Shown: piece after piece, positions 56,523-63,978 of the stretch
Layout of the letters: each line of letters opens with the position of its first letter
Position numbering within the stretch: position 1 is the stretch's first letter
Source of the DNA: Streptosporangium becharense
GTDB taxonomy: Bacteria > Actinomycetota > Actinomycetes > Streptosporangiales > Streptosporangiaceae
Length of the DNA: 64,000 nucleotides
Assembly (NCBI RefSeq): GCF_014204985.1
Contig: NZ_JACHMP010000001.1
Span: 6,138,001-6,202,000 of the forward strand
Reading direction: 5' to 3'
The notes under the pieces: generated by a model
Seen by the model: the letters and a program-made list of their open reading frames with translations, nothing else
What the model was told of the DNA's origin: nothing
The model's database searches: none
Made by a program: the position numbers and the translations under genes

Positions 56523-58205
56523 TCACTTGAGGTCCGCCTCGTCGGCGCGCTGGACCCACTCGGAGAAGGTCTCCTCCTCGTCCTTCTGCTTGTCGAAGTT
56601 GCGCAGCACGCGTTCCACGTAGTCGGGGAGATCCTGGGCGGTGGTCTTCAGGCCGCGGACCTTGCGGCCGAACCCCGCGTTGACGCCCAGTGAGCCGCCC
56701 AGGTGGATCTGGAAGCCCTCCACCTGCTCGCCCGCGTCGTCGACGACCAGTTGGCCCTTCAGGCCGATGTCGGCCACCTGGATGCGGGCACAGGAGTTGG
56801 GGCAGCCGTTGACGTTGATGGTCAGCGGGTGCTTGAAATCGGGCAGGCGCTGCTCCAGCTCGTCGATCAGGTCGGACGCGGTGGCCTTGGTCTCGACGAT
56901 GGCCAGCTTGCAGAACTCGATCCCGGTGCACGCCATGGTCTGACGGCGGAAGGTGGAGGGGTTGACCCGCAGGTCGTTGGCCTCCAGCTCGGCGACGAGG
57001 CTGTCGACCCGGTCGGGCGCCACGTCGAGGATGACCATCTTCTGCTCGACCGTGGTGTGCACCCGGTCGGAGCCGTGCCGCTCGGCGATGTCAGCGATCA
57101 GGTGCAGTTTGTCACCGTCGAGGCGGCCGACCTTCGGCGCGAAGCCGACGTAGAAGTTGCCGTCCTTCTGCGGGAAGACGCCCACGTGGTCGCGGCGGCC
57201 ACCGCGCGGCAGTTCGGGTGCGGGGCCGTCGGGCAGGGCGTAGCCGAGATACTCGGTCTCCAGGATCTCCCGGAACCTCTCGACGCCCCAGTCGTTGACC
57301 AGGAACTTGATCCGCGCGCGGTGGCGCAGCCGGCGGTAGCCGTAGTCGCGGAAGATGCCGATCACGCCGCCGTAGGCGGGGGCGACCTGCTCCGGGGTCA
57401 GGAAGACGCCCAGCCGCTTGGCCAGCATCGGGTTGGTGGACAGGCCGCCGCCCACCCACAGGTCGAAACCGCGCTCGCCCTTGTCGTTGACGACGCCCAC
57501 GAACGCCACGTCGTTGATCTCGTGCACCGTGCAGTGCGCCGGGCAGCCGCTCACCGCGGCCTTGAACTTGCGCGGCAGGTTGGAGTAGGCCGGGTCGCCG
57601 ATGTAGGTGTCGTGGATCTCGCGGATCCCGGCGGTCCCGTCGATGACCTCGTCGGCGTCGATCCCGGCGAGCGGACAGCCCAGGATGACGCGCGGAGTGT
57701 CGCCGCAGGCCTCGGTGGTCGACAGGCCCACGGCCTCCAACCGTGCCCAGATGTCGGGGACGGCCTCGATCTCGATCCAGTGGAGCTGGATGTTCTGCCG
57801 GTCGGTGACGTCGGCGGTGCCCCGGCCGTAGAGGTTGGAGATCTCCGCGATGACACGCAACTGCCGTACGGTGAGCCGGCCGCCGTCGATCCTGACCCGC
57901 AGCATGAAGTAGCGGTCGTCGAGCTCCTCCGGGTCGAGGACGGCGGTCTTGCCGCCGTCGATCCCGGGCTTGCGCTGGGTGTACAGGCCGTACCAGCGCA
58001 TGCGTCCGCGCAGGTCGGCGGGGTCGATGGAGTCGAAGCCGTTCTTGGAGTAGATGTCGATGATCCGCTGACGGACGTTGAGCCCGTCGTCGTTCTTCTT
58101 GTTCTCTTCGTTCTTGTTCAGCGGTTCGCGGTAACCGAGAGCCCACTGACCTTCGCCGCGCGGGCGTTTGTGGTGGCGGCTCGCCGGCCTGGCCGGGGTC
58201 GTCAT
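56523..58205 (-). CDS. Ferredoxin-dependent sulfite (or nitrite) reductase
   Basis: A 560-residue siroheme and iron-sulfur reductase. The four cluster ligands follow the canonical pattern C-x5-C-x35-C-x3-C: Cys426 and Cys432 (MACTGIEFCKLA) and Cys468 and Cys472 (NGCPNSCARIQVADIG). The siroheme-contacting N-terminal half contains RMRWYGLYTQRKPGIDGG. Position with cysH, a chelatase and a cysteine-bearing leader peptide shows it is the assimilatory sulfite reductase in practice, although mycobacterial relatives are annotated NirA. The start is the GTG/ATG at 58205. Confidence 0.95.
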   Translation of the reverse strand: MTTPARPASRHHKRPRGEGQWALGYREPLNKNEENKKNDDGLNVRQRIIDIYSKNGFDSIDPADLRGRMRWYGLYTQRKPGIDGGKTAVLDPEELDDRYFMLRVRIDGGRLTVRQLRVIAEISNLYGRGTADVTDRQNIQLHWIEIEAVPDIWARLEAVGLSTTEACGDTPRVILGCPLAGIDADEVIDGTAGIREIHDTYIGDPAYSNLPRKFKAAVSGCPAHCTVHEINDVAFVGVVNDKGERGFDLWVGGGLSTNPMLAKRLGVFLTPEQVAPAYGGVIGIFRDYGYRRLRHRARIKFLVNDWGVERFREILETEYLGYALPDGPAPELPRGGRRDHVGVFPQKDGNFYVGFAPKVGRLDGDKLHLIADIAERHGSDRVHTTVEQKMVILDVAPDRVDSLVAELEANDLRVNPSTFRRQTMACTGIEFCKLAIVETKATASDLIDELEQRLPDFKHPLTINVNGCPNSCARIQVADIGLKGQLVVDDAGEQVEGFQIHLGGSLGVNAGFGRKVRGLKTTAQDLPDYVERVLRNFDKQKDEEETFSEWVQRADEADLK

Positions 58206-58354
58206 GGCGCGTCCTTTGTGGCTCGATGGAATGATTTCCGGACACGCGCAGGCGACGGCCCTGCCGCCTCGTCATCGAGTGCGGGGGGTCCAACGGTTCA
58301 GATGGGGACGCCTGTCACGGGCCCGAGCTGGGCGAAATCAGCAGAGGGCGACGG

Positions 58355-58444
58355 TCAACGGACGTCACGACAGATGGCACTACGGACACGCAGAAGGTCG
58401 ACGTGGCGTCGCACGACGAGCAATGGGTCCGCTGGCATGTCCAT
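58355..58444 (-). CDS. 29-residue leader peptide of the sulfate-assimilation operon
   Basis: A small frame encodes MDMPADPLLVVRRHVDLL then RVRSAICRDVR. The segment RRHVDLLRVRSAICR is the recurrent actinobacterial leader-peptide pattern found before sulfur genes, with a single Cys codon near the end. It ends 150 bases before the sulfite reductase start. The first ATG is 58444, with another at 58438, and a possible -10 (GGTATCGT on the minus strand) lies almost at the start, so the RNA may be leaderless. Ribosome stalling at the Cys codon when cysteine is scarce would be the regulatory logic; that is inferred. Confidence 0.85.
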   Translation of the reverse strand: MDMPADPLLVVRRHVDLLRVRSAICRDVR

Positions 58445-58711
58445 GACGATACCTCGGTGACCCGAGATGTCCAATGTCCGGTCCACCATCTGGACATGCC
58501 GGTGGAACGCGGGACGGGCTCCGGATCCCCGGCGCCACCGGCCGGACACCGGTCCGGATCCCCCGTGGCGCGGCGGGCAGGACCCCGGGGCGGGGCCTTG
58601 GCGGCACGGCGGACCGGACGCCGGAGCCGGACCGGTTCCGGCGCGGTCGCCGCCCGCGGGTCCGGTTTCGACGCGGTCGCCGCCCGCCGGAGTGGCCGGG
58701 CGGACGCCCGA

Positions 58712-58837
58712 TCAGCCCTGGCGCGGCCAGTCGAGCGGCGACTCGCGTGGCTTGCGCACCGGCTGGTGCTGGCAGTCGCACCACGAGCCGCCCCGGCACT
58801 TGTCGTGCCGCCGCTGCTTGCAGTCGTCGCAGATCAT
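58712..58837 (-). CDS. 41-residue Cys-rich small protein
   Basis: A 41-residue protein with five Cys in three clusters, MICDDCKQRRHDKCRGG then SWCDCQHQPVRK, of a kind conserved among actinobacteria with no named function. The ATG at 58837 has a GGAG site. The long frame upstream of it is a Pro/Gly repeat and not part of the gene. Probable zinc or metal binding. Confidence 0.75.
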   Translation of the reverse strand: MICDDCKQRRHDKCRGGSWCDCQHQPVRKPRESPLDWPRQG

Positions 58838-58854
58838 GTCTCCATTCTGCTCCC

Positions 58855-59010
58855 ACCCGGCGCCGGCCCGGGGATCTCCCACGCCGTTCCGCGGCGGAGC
58901 CGGGGATCTCCCACCCCTTTGGCGCCGAGCCCGGGGATCTCCCGCCCCGCCCGGTGCCGGGCTCGGGGGTCTCCCGCACTCCCCTGGCCCCGGGCTCGGG
59001 GATTTCTCAG
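58855..59010. repeat. GGGGATCTCCC tandem repeat
   Basis: Five copies of GGGGATCTCCC-like text (CGGGGATCTCCCACGCC and variants such as GGGGGTCTCCC) recur at about 30-33 bases between the small Cys-rich gene and yccF. The copies are linked by GCGCC/CCGAG-rich spacers. The first four are close to the consensus and the last is decayed. Confidence 0.75.
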
Positions 59011-59058
59011 GGGACATCCCCGTAGAGCGGCCCACGCCCGCCTTGCGATCCTCGAAGA

Positions 59059-59457
59059 ATGCGTACTCTCCTGAACGTCGTCTGGTTGGTCCTCGCCGGA
59101 ATCTGGCTGGCGATCGGGTACGTCCTCGCGGGGGTCGTCTGCTGCCTCCTCGTCGTCACCATCCCGTTCGGCATCGCCTCGTTCCGGATCGCGGCCTACG
59201 CGCTGTGGCCCTTCGGGCGGACCGTGGTCCGCGACCCCGACGCGGGCGTGCCGTCGACCATCGGCAACGTCGTCTGGTTCGTGGTGGCCGGGGTGTGGCT
59301 GGCCGCCGGGCACGTGCTGACCGCGATCCCGCTCTTCGTGTCGATCATCGGCATCCCGCTCGGTGTCGCCAACCTCAAACTGATCCCGGTCTCCCTGCTG
59401 CCGCTGGGTGCGCGGATCGTCGACGTGGACGATCCCGAGGCGTTTTATCGCAGGTAG
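59059..59457 (+). CDS. yccF: YccF family inner membrane protein
   Basis: A 132-residue protein of the YccF (DUF307) family with two homologous halves. Each half has the pattern NVVWLVLAGIWLAIGYVLAG or NVVWFVVAGVWLAAGHVL followed by TIPFGIASFR or GIPLGVANLK, and a long hydrophobic stretch lies between. Four helices are predicted. The function is unknown. ATG at 59059, 77 bases before the BrkB gene on the same strand. Confidence 0.9.
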   Translation: MRTLLNVVWLVLAGIWLAIGYVLAGVVCCLLVVTIPFGIASFRIAAYALWPFGRTVVRDPDAGVPSTIGNVVWFVVAGVWLAAGHVLTAIPLFVSIIGIPLGVANLKLIPVSLLPLGARIVDVDDPEAFYRR

Positions 59458-59534
59458 CCCCGGGTGACGGGCGAGATCCGATCGTTGCCCGCCGGACTCG
59501 TGATCAAGCGCGGTGAGGAATACCGTTGTGTGGC

Positions 59535-60569
59535 ATGACGTCCACTGATGCCCCGGCGCAGCGGCCAGGGCCAGGCAGGCGCCCACCCCGTGGACGCCGT
59601 GCCCGGCTGCGCTCCGGGCTCTCGCGGATCCGCGAGGCGGGCGTCCGGACCCGCGCCCGCGCCCGTACCCTCGTCTCCTGGGTCCGCGGCACGGACCTGT
59701 GGGCGCTGACCGCCGCCACCACCAACGCGGGCATCACCTACCGCGTCACCGGCCTGGCCGGGGAGGCCGCCTTCTTCGCGCTGCTGTCGCTGCCGCCGTT
59801 CATGCTCGGCCTGATCGGCGTCCTCGGCCAGCTCACCCGGGTGTTCGGCCCGGAGACGGTGCAGGACATCCGGATCTGGATCGACGACCAGGCCCACCTG
59901 CTGTTCACCGACAACGCCGTCGACACCGTCGTCACCCCGCTCATCGACGACGTGCTGAAACCCGAGAACCAGGTCTCGCTGATCTCCCTGGGCTTCCTCC
60001 TCGCGCTCTGGTCGGGCTCGCGGGCGTTGTTCGTCTACGTCGACCTCATCTCGGTCGCGTACGGGCTCGGTGAGGAGCGCGGCATCATCCGCACCCGCCT
60101 GATGTCCTTCGGGCTCTACCTGGCGGGCCTGCTGATCGGCCTGGTGGTCATGCCCGTGCTCGTGCTCGGCCCGGGAGCGCTGCGGGACGCGCTGCCGGCC
60201 GACTACGCGCCGCTGGTGGACCTCCTCTACTGGCCCGTGGTGGTCGTCGGCTCGGTGCTCTTCCTGACGGTGCTGTACCACGTGAGCGTGCCGGTGCGCA
60301 CGCGCTGGTGGCGGGAGCTGCCCGGTGCGGTGCTCGCGCTCGTCATCTGGATCGTCTGCGCCGCGGTGCTGCGGGCGGTGCTGGCCGCGTGGTTCTCCCC
60401 GGTCTCCATCTACGGTTCGCTCGCGGCGCCGATCGCGGTGCTGCTGTGGCTGTACATCACCGCGTTGGCCGTGCTCATCGGTGCCACGCTCAACGCCGAG
60501 GTCGACCGGCTGTGGCCCGTCGACGGCGCAGGTCGGGCCGGTCGGGCCGGGCAGTCCGCTATCGTCTAA
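59535..60569 (+). CDS. YihY/BrkB family inner membrane protein
   Basis: A 344-residue membrane protein of the YihY (formerly RNase BN, BrkB) family with six predicted helices. The first 60 residues are basic and Pro/Arg-rich. The family motifs are YRVTGLAGEAAFFALLSLPP near residue 75, LALWSGSRALFVYVDLI near residue 160, and VLLWLYITALAVLIGATLNAE near the C terminus. Old suggestions that these are nucleases are not supported; a transport role is guessed. The TTG at 59526 is in frame; the ATG at 59535 is preferred. The stop codon touches the ZTP riboswitch. Confidence 0.9.
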   Translation: MTSTDAPAQRPGPGRRPPRGRRARLRSGLSRIREAGVRTRARARTLVSWVRGTDLWALTAATTNAGITYRVTGLAGEAAFFALLSLPPFMLGLIGVLGQLTRVFGPETVQDIRIWIDDQAHLLFTDNAVDTVVTPLIDDVLKPENQVSLISLGFLLALWSGSRALFVYVDLISVAYGLGEERGIIRTRLMSFGLYLAGLLIGLVVMPVLVLGPGALRDALPADYAPLVDLLYWPVVVVGSVLFLTVLYHVSVPVRTRWWRELPGAVLALVIWIVCAAVLRAVLAAWFSPVSIYGSLAAPIAVLLWLYITALAVLIGATLNAEVDRLWPVDGAGRAGRAGQSAIV

Positions 60570-60645
60570 ACGCGACTGGCGCATAGGGTGGGAAAGACCA
60601 CCGGGGAGCTGAAGAGCGAGAAGGCCGAGCGCCTGGGTCTTCACG
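60570..60645 (+). promoter_or_regulatory. ZTP (pfl) riboswitch upstream of glyA
   Basis: The sequence has the hallmark segments of the ZTP riboswitch in the right order: CGCGACTGGCG at 60571-60581, GGTGGGAA-GACCACCGGGGAGC through 60609, and the 3' pseudoknot strand GCGCCTGGGTC near 60629-60639. It begins right after the BrkB stop codon and ends 40 bases before the glyA start. The class senses ZTP/ZMP, which signals low 10-formyl-THF, and turns on folate and one-carbon genes such as glyA. Identification rests on the conserved sequence. Confidence 0.85.
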
Positions 60646-60677
60646 CGATGTCAACGATGGCAGGGGAGTGAAGGCGC

Positions 60678-61934
60678 ATGAGTGCTCTTTCCAGTGTCGA
60701 TCCGCAGATCGCAGAGCTCATCAAGGCCGAGGAGCGTCGTCAGACCGACACCGTCAAGCTCATCGCCTCGGAGAACTACGTCTCCAAGGCCGTCCTGGAA
60801 GCCACCGGCACGGTTCTCACCAACAAGTACTCCGAGGGCTACCCGGGCAAGCGGTACTACGAGGGCCAGCAGGTCATCGACCAGATCGAGACCCTGGCCA
60901 TCGAGCGGGCCAAGGCCCTGTTCGGCGTCGAGCACGCCAACGTCCAGCCCTACTCGGGCTCGCCCGCCAACCTGGCCGTCTACATGGCCTTCCTCAAGCC
61001 GGGTGAGACCGTCATGGGCATGGGCCTGCCGTTCGGCGGCCACCTGACCCACGGCTGGTCGGTGTCGGCCACCGGCAAGTGGTTCAACCCGGTCCGCTAC
61101 GGCGTGCGCAAGGACACCGGCCGCGTCGACATGGACGAGGTCCGTGAGATCGCCCTCCGCGAGCGGCCCAAGCTGATCTTCTGTGGCGGCACCGCGATCC
61201 CGCGCACGATCGACTTCCCGGCGTTCGCCGAGATCGCCCGTGAGGTCGGGGCCGTGCTCGCCGCCGACATCGCGCACATCGCCGGCCTGGTGGCCGGTGG
61301 CGCGCACCCGTCGCCGGTCGGCCACGCCGACGTCATCTCCACCACGACCCACAAGACCCTGCGCGGTCCCCGGGGCGCGATGCTGATGACCTCCTCCGAC
61401 GAGCACGCCGTCGCGCTCAACAAGGCCGTCTTCCCCGGCCTGCAGGGCGGGCCGCACAACCACACCACCGCGGCCATCGCGGTGGCGCTGAAGGAGGCGG
61501 CCACCGACGACTTCAAGGACTACGCCCGCCAGGTCGTCATGAACGCCCAGGCGCTGGCCGAGGAGCTCGTCGGCCGCGGCTTCGACGTCGTCTCCGGCGG
61601 CACCGACAACCACCTCATCCTGCTCGACCTGACCCCCAAGGGCATCGGCGGCAAGCCCGCCGCGCAGGCCCTGGACAAGGCCGGGCTGGAGACCAACTAC
61701 AACACCGTGCCGTTCGACACGCGCAAGCCGTTCGACCCGTCCGGCATCCGCATCGGCACCGCCGGCGTGACCAGCCGCGGCATGGGCGTGGCCGAGATGC
61801 GGCAGATCGGCGCCTGGATCGACCAGGTCGTCACCGCGCTGGCCAAGGACGAGGACGAGGCCAAGCACGTCATCACCCGGGTGCACGGCGAGGTCAGGGA
61901 GCTCACCACCCACTTCCCGGCCCCCGGCCTGTGA
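60678..61934 (+). CDS. glyA: Serine hydroxymethyltransferase
   Basis: A 418-residue PLP enzyme that makes glycine and 5,10-methylene-THF from serine. The PLP Lys226 is in STTTHKTLRGPRGAM. Substrate and folate regions include LIASENYVSKAVLEATGTV, YSEGYPGKRYYEGQQVID, HVQPYSGSPANLAVYMAFL-like text and AAHIAGLVAGGAHPSP. The length is typical. It is preceded by a ZTP riboswitch, so it responds to folate shortage, and followed by a strong hairpin. Confidence 0.98.
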   Translation: MSALSSVDPQIAELIKAEERRQTDTVKLIASENYVSKAVLEATGTVLTNKYSEGYPGKRYYEGQQVIDQIETLAIERAKALFGVEHANVQPYSGSPANLAVYMAFLKPGETVMGMGLPFGGHLTHGWSVSATGKWFNPVRYGVRKDTGRVDMDEVREIALRERPKLIFCGGTAIPRTIDFPAFAEIAREVGAVLAADIAHIAGLVAGGAHPSPVGHADVISTTTHKTLRGPRGAMLMTSSDEHAVALNKAVFPGLQGGPHNHTTAAIAVALKEAATDDFKDYARQVVMNAQALAEELVGRGFDVVSGGTDNHLILLDLTPKGIGGKPAAQALDKAGLETNYNTVPFDTRKPFDPSGIRIGTAGVTSRGMGVAEMRQIGAWIDQVVTALAKDEDEAKHVITRVHGEVRELTTHFPAPGL

Positions 61935-61948
61935 GCTGATCGGTCAGA

Positions 61949-61977
61949 CCCTTCCCCGGGCGTGCCCCGGGGAAGGG
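61949..61977 (+). terminator. Hairpin after glyA
   Basis: CCCTTCCCCGG (61949-61959) pairs perfectly with CCGGGGAAGGG (61967-61977) around a seven-base loop, 15 bases after the glyA stop. Confidence 0.8.
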
Positions 61978-62089
61978 GCCCGGGCGAGGCGGAAAACGGT
62001 TTGCGTCCCCGGGGAGGGGGTGCGATAAAGTTCTACGGACGCCGCCCGATCATGGGGTGGCCCCGGAGCCAGAAGGAGGTGTGGAAAGC

Positions 62090-62143
62090 ATGCGGGTTGT
62101 GTTTCTGATCATGCCGTCCATCAACCTCCGGGTGCCCGCCTAG
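62090..62143 (+). CDS. 17-residue upstream ORF before rsgA
   Basis: An ATG at 62090 with a near-perfect AGAAGGAGG ribosome-binding site (nine bases upstream) encodes MRVVFLIMPSINLRVPA and stops at 62143. Possible promoter elements TTGCGT and GATAAA lie at 62001 and 62024 with 17 bases between. It ends 45 bases before the rsgA TTG start. It may be a regulatory leader peptide or an unrecognised small protein. I do not recognise its sequence. The signal that best supports it is the strong ribosome-binding site. Confidence 0.6.
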   Translation: MRVVFLIMPSINLRVPA

Positions 62144-62188
62144 CGATTCGAGACAGGGGCACCCGGCTTCCCAAAGGGTGTATCCGAA

Positions 62189-63310
62189 TTGTCTTCGTCA
62201 ATCGTTCCGTCTTCTTCGTCCTCTCTCGCCGCACTCGGCTGGGACGACCACTTCGCCGCCGAACTCCCCGGTGACCTGCTGCCCGCCAGGGTGTCACGCG
62301 TCGACCGTGGCGCCGCCGAGGTGCTGACGGCCACCGGTCCGGTCCGGGCCCACTACGGTGCCAGGGTGCGGCGTGAGGCCGCGGCCGATCCGGTGGCCCT
62401 GCCCTGCGTGGGTGACTGGGTCGGGCTCCGCAGGCTGGCCGAGGGCCGCTACGAGCTGGAGGCGCTCGCTCCTCGGCGTACCGCGTTCGTACGCGGTGGA
62501 GTCGCCAGGGTCTCCAGGGGCGGCCTGTCCGGCGACTCGCAGGGGCAGGTCCTCGCCGCCAACGTCGACGTCGTCTTCGTCGCCGAGCCCGCGCTGCACG
62601 CCACCGACACCGCCGACCTCGGCCGGATCGAGCGGCTGCTCGCGCTGGCCTGGGAGAGCGGCGCTCAGCCCGTGGTGCTCGTCACCAAGGCCGACCTCGT
62701 CAAGGAAAGCCTGGAGTTCCTGATGGGCGAGGTCGCCGCCGTCGCCCCGGGAGTCGACGCGCACGCCATCTCCTCCCTCCGCGGGGAGGGGGTCGACGTC
62801 GTCCAGGGCTACCTGCGGGGTGCGCGGACCGCGGTGGTGCTCGGCGCCTCGGGCGCCGGCAAGTCCACGCTCGTCAACGCGCTGGCCGGGGTGGAGGTGA
62901 TGGAGACCCAGCAGGTCAGGGCCGGCGACGGCCGGGGACGCCACACCACCGTCCACCGTGAGCTCATCGTGCTCGCGGGCGGGGGCCTCGTCATCGACAC
63001 GCCGGGGATCCGCCGCATCGGTCTGTACGACATGAACGACGGCGTGGACATGGTCTTCGCCGACCTGGAGGAGCTCGCGGAGAGGTGCCGGTTCGCCGAC
63101 TGCCGCCACGACGGTGAGCCGGGCTGCGCGGTGCTCGCCGCGATCGAGGACGGCACGCTTCCGGAGCGGCGGCTGGAGAGCTGGAGGAAGCTTCAGCGGG
63201 AGGCGGCCTGGATCGCGTCCAGGAGTGACGCGCGGCTCCGCAAGGAGATGCAGAACAAGTGGAAGATCATCCACAAGGAGATGCGGAAGGCCGGTCGTAA
63301 CCGGCCTTGA
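62189..63310 (+). CDS. rsgA: Ribosome small subunit-dependent GTPase A (RsgA/YjeQ)
   Basis: A 373-residue circularly permuted GTPase for late 30S subunit maturation. Motifs occur in the permuted order G4 (TKAD, residues 166-169), G1 (GASGAGKST, 219-227), G3 (DTPGIRR, 270-276). The zinc domain follows as Cys300, Cys305, His307 and Cys313. The OB-fold N terminus is present. The frame has only a TTG start at 62189 with AAAGGG ten bases upstream; no ATG or GTG is in frame before the conserved WDDHFAAEL. A 17-residue ORF with a better ribosome-binding site lies just upstream, so translation of rsgA may be weak or coupled. Confidence 0.93.
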   Translation: MSSSIVPSSSSSLAALGWDDHFAAELPGDLLPARVSRVDRGAAEVLTATGPVRAHYGARVRREAAADPVALPCVGDWVGLRRLAEGRYELEALAPRRTAFVRGGVARVSRGGLSGDSQGQVLAANVDVVFVAEPALHATDTADLGRIERLLALAWESGAQPVVLVTKADLVKESLEFLMGEVAAVAPGVDAHAISSLRGEGVDVVQGYLRGARTAVVLGASGAGKSTLVNALAGVEVMETQQVRAGDGRGRHTTVHRELIVLAGGGLVIDTPGIRRIGLYDMNDGVDMVFADLEELAERCRFADCRHDGEPGCAVLAAIEDGTLPERRLESWRKLQREAAWIASRSDARLRKEMQNKWKIIHKEMRKAGRNRP

Positions 63311-63379
63311 CGGGTGAGAAGTGCCCGCCGGGCGGCTGCCTCCGACAAGGCGCCGCACCGGCGGGCCCCGACAGAACGA

Positions 63380-63416
63380 CGTGTGATCCCGCAGGGGATC
63401 GTCGCGAGATCACACG
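63380..63416. terminator. Hairpin between rsgA and whiB
   Basis: CGTGTGATC (63380-63388) pairs perfectly with GATCACACG (63408-63416), with a 19-base spacer. It lies between two converging genes, 70 bases after rsgA and 30 before the end of whiB, so it can serve both as a bidirectional terminator. Confidence 0.65.
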
Positions 63417-63445
63417 CGAGGGGAAAGCCGGGTGGAGGTACTTGC

Positions 63446-63760
63446 TCAGGCGACGGCGCTGATGCCGGCGCTCGCGGCGCGGCGCATGCGACGGCGACGC
63501 TCGGAGGCGCGCTCGTCCTCGTTCAGACCGCCCCAGGTGCCGTACTTCTCCGGACGGGAGAGCGCGTAGTCAAGACACTCGGCGCGGACGGGGCACTGGG
63601 CACAGATCGCCTTGGCCTTACGCTCGCGGATGTCACGCTCGGGCTGACGCTCGCCGTCGGGACCGAAGAAGAGCACGAGGTCCTCGCCCCGGCACGCGGC
63701 GTCATCCTGCCATCCCCAGCTGGGCCGAGGCCGGGCGGTCTGCCGACGTACCTGAGACAT
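63446..63760 (-). CDS. WhiB family iron-sulfur transcriptional regulator
   Basis: A 104-residue Wbl protein. The four cluster-ligand Cys residues are Cys23 (DAACRGEDL), Cys53 and Cys56 (ICAQCPVRA) and Cys62, in the C-x29-C-x2-C-x5-C layout of the family, followed by the DNA-contacting KYGTWGGLNEDERAS turn and an Arg-rich C terminus (RRRRMRRAA). It is not assigned to a numbered WhiB subgroup from sequence alone. The ATG at 63760 has AAGGTGG about seven bases upstream. The 5' region contains a perfect inverted repeat and a small frame. Confidence 0.95.
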   Translation of the reverse strand: MSQVRRQTARPRPSWGWQDDAACRGEDLVLFFGPDGERQPERDIRERKAKAICAQCPVRAECLDYALSRPEKYGTWGGLNEDERASERRRRMRRAASAGISAVA

Positions 63761-63802
63761 GAGAAAACCACCTTATAGTGAGAAGGTATCCGGGTTGATG
63801 CC

Positions 63803-63837
63803 GCGTTGGACGTTTATGACGTCCCTGGGTCCAACGC
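63803..63837. promoter_or_regulatory. Inverted repeat upstream of whiB
   Basis: GCGTTGGAC (63803-63811) pairs perfectly with GTCCAACGC (63829-63837), with a 17-base spacer, 43-77 bases upstream of the whiB start. It can be an operator or a 5' untranslated region hairpin. Confidence 0.6.
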
Positions 63838-63864
63838 CTGGCTTGGCCGTGATGTTCCCTCAGG

Positions 63865-63978
63865 TCAGATCAGCGCGGACGTGGCGTGCAGCACAGGCGT
63901 CAGCCTGTCCAGCGTGACCAGCCGGTAGGTAGTGATCGTCTCGGCGCAAGCCATACCACATGGCGTTTTCAACGTCAT
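63865..63978 (-). CDS. Possible 37-residue upstream ORF before whiB
   Basis: A minus-strand frame from an ATG at 63978 to a stop at 63865 encodes a 37-residue peptide with two Cys and a polar C terminus (RLVTLDRLTPVLHATSALI). It lies 105 bases before the whiB start in the same direction and has no obvious ribosome-binding site. It could be a leader peptide, part of the promoter region, or chance. The window ends just beyond it, so the full context is unseen. Confidence 0.3.
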   Translation of the reverse strand: MTLKTPCGMACAETITTYRLVTLDRLTPVLHATSALI

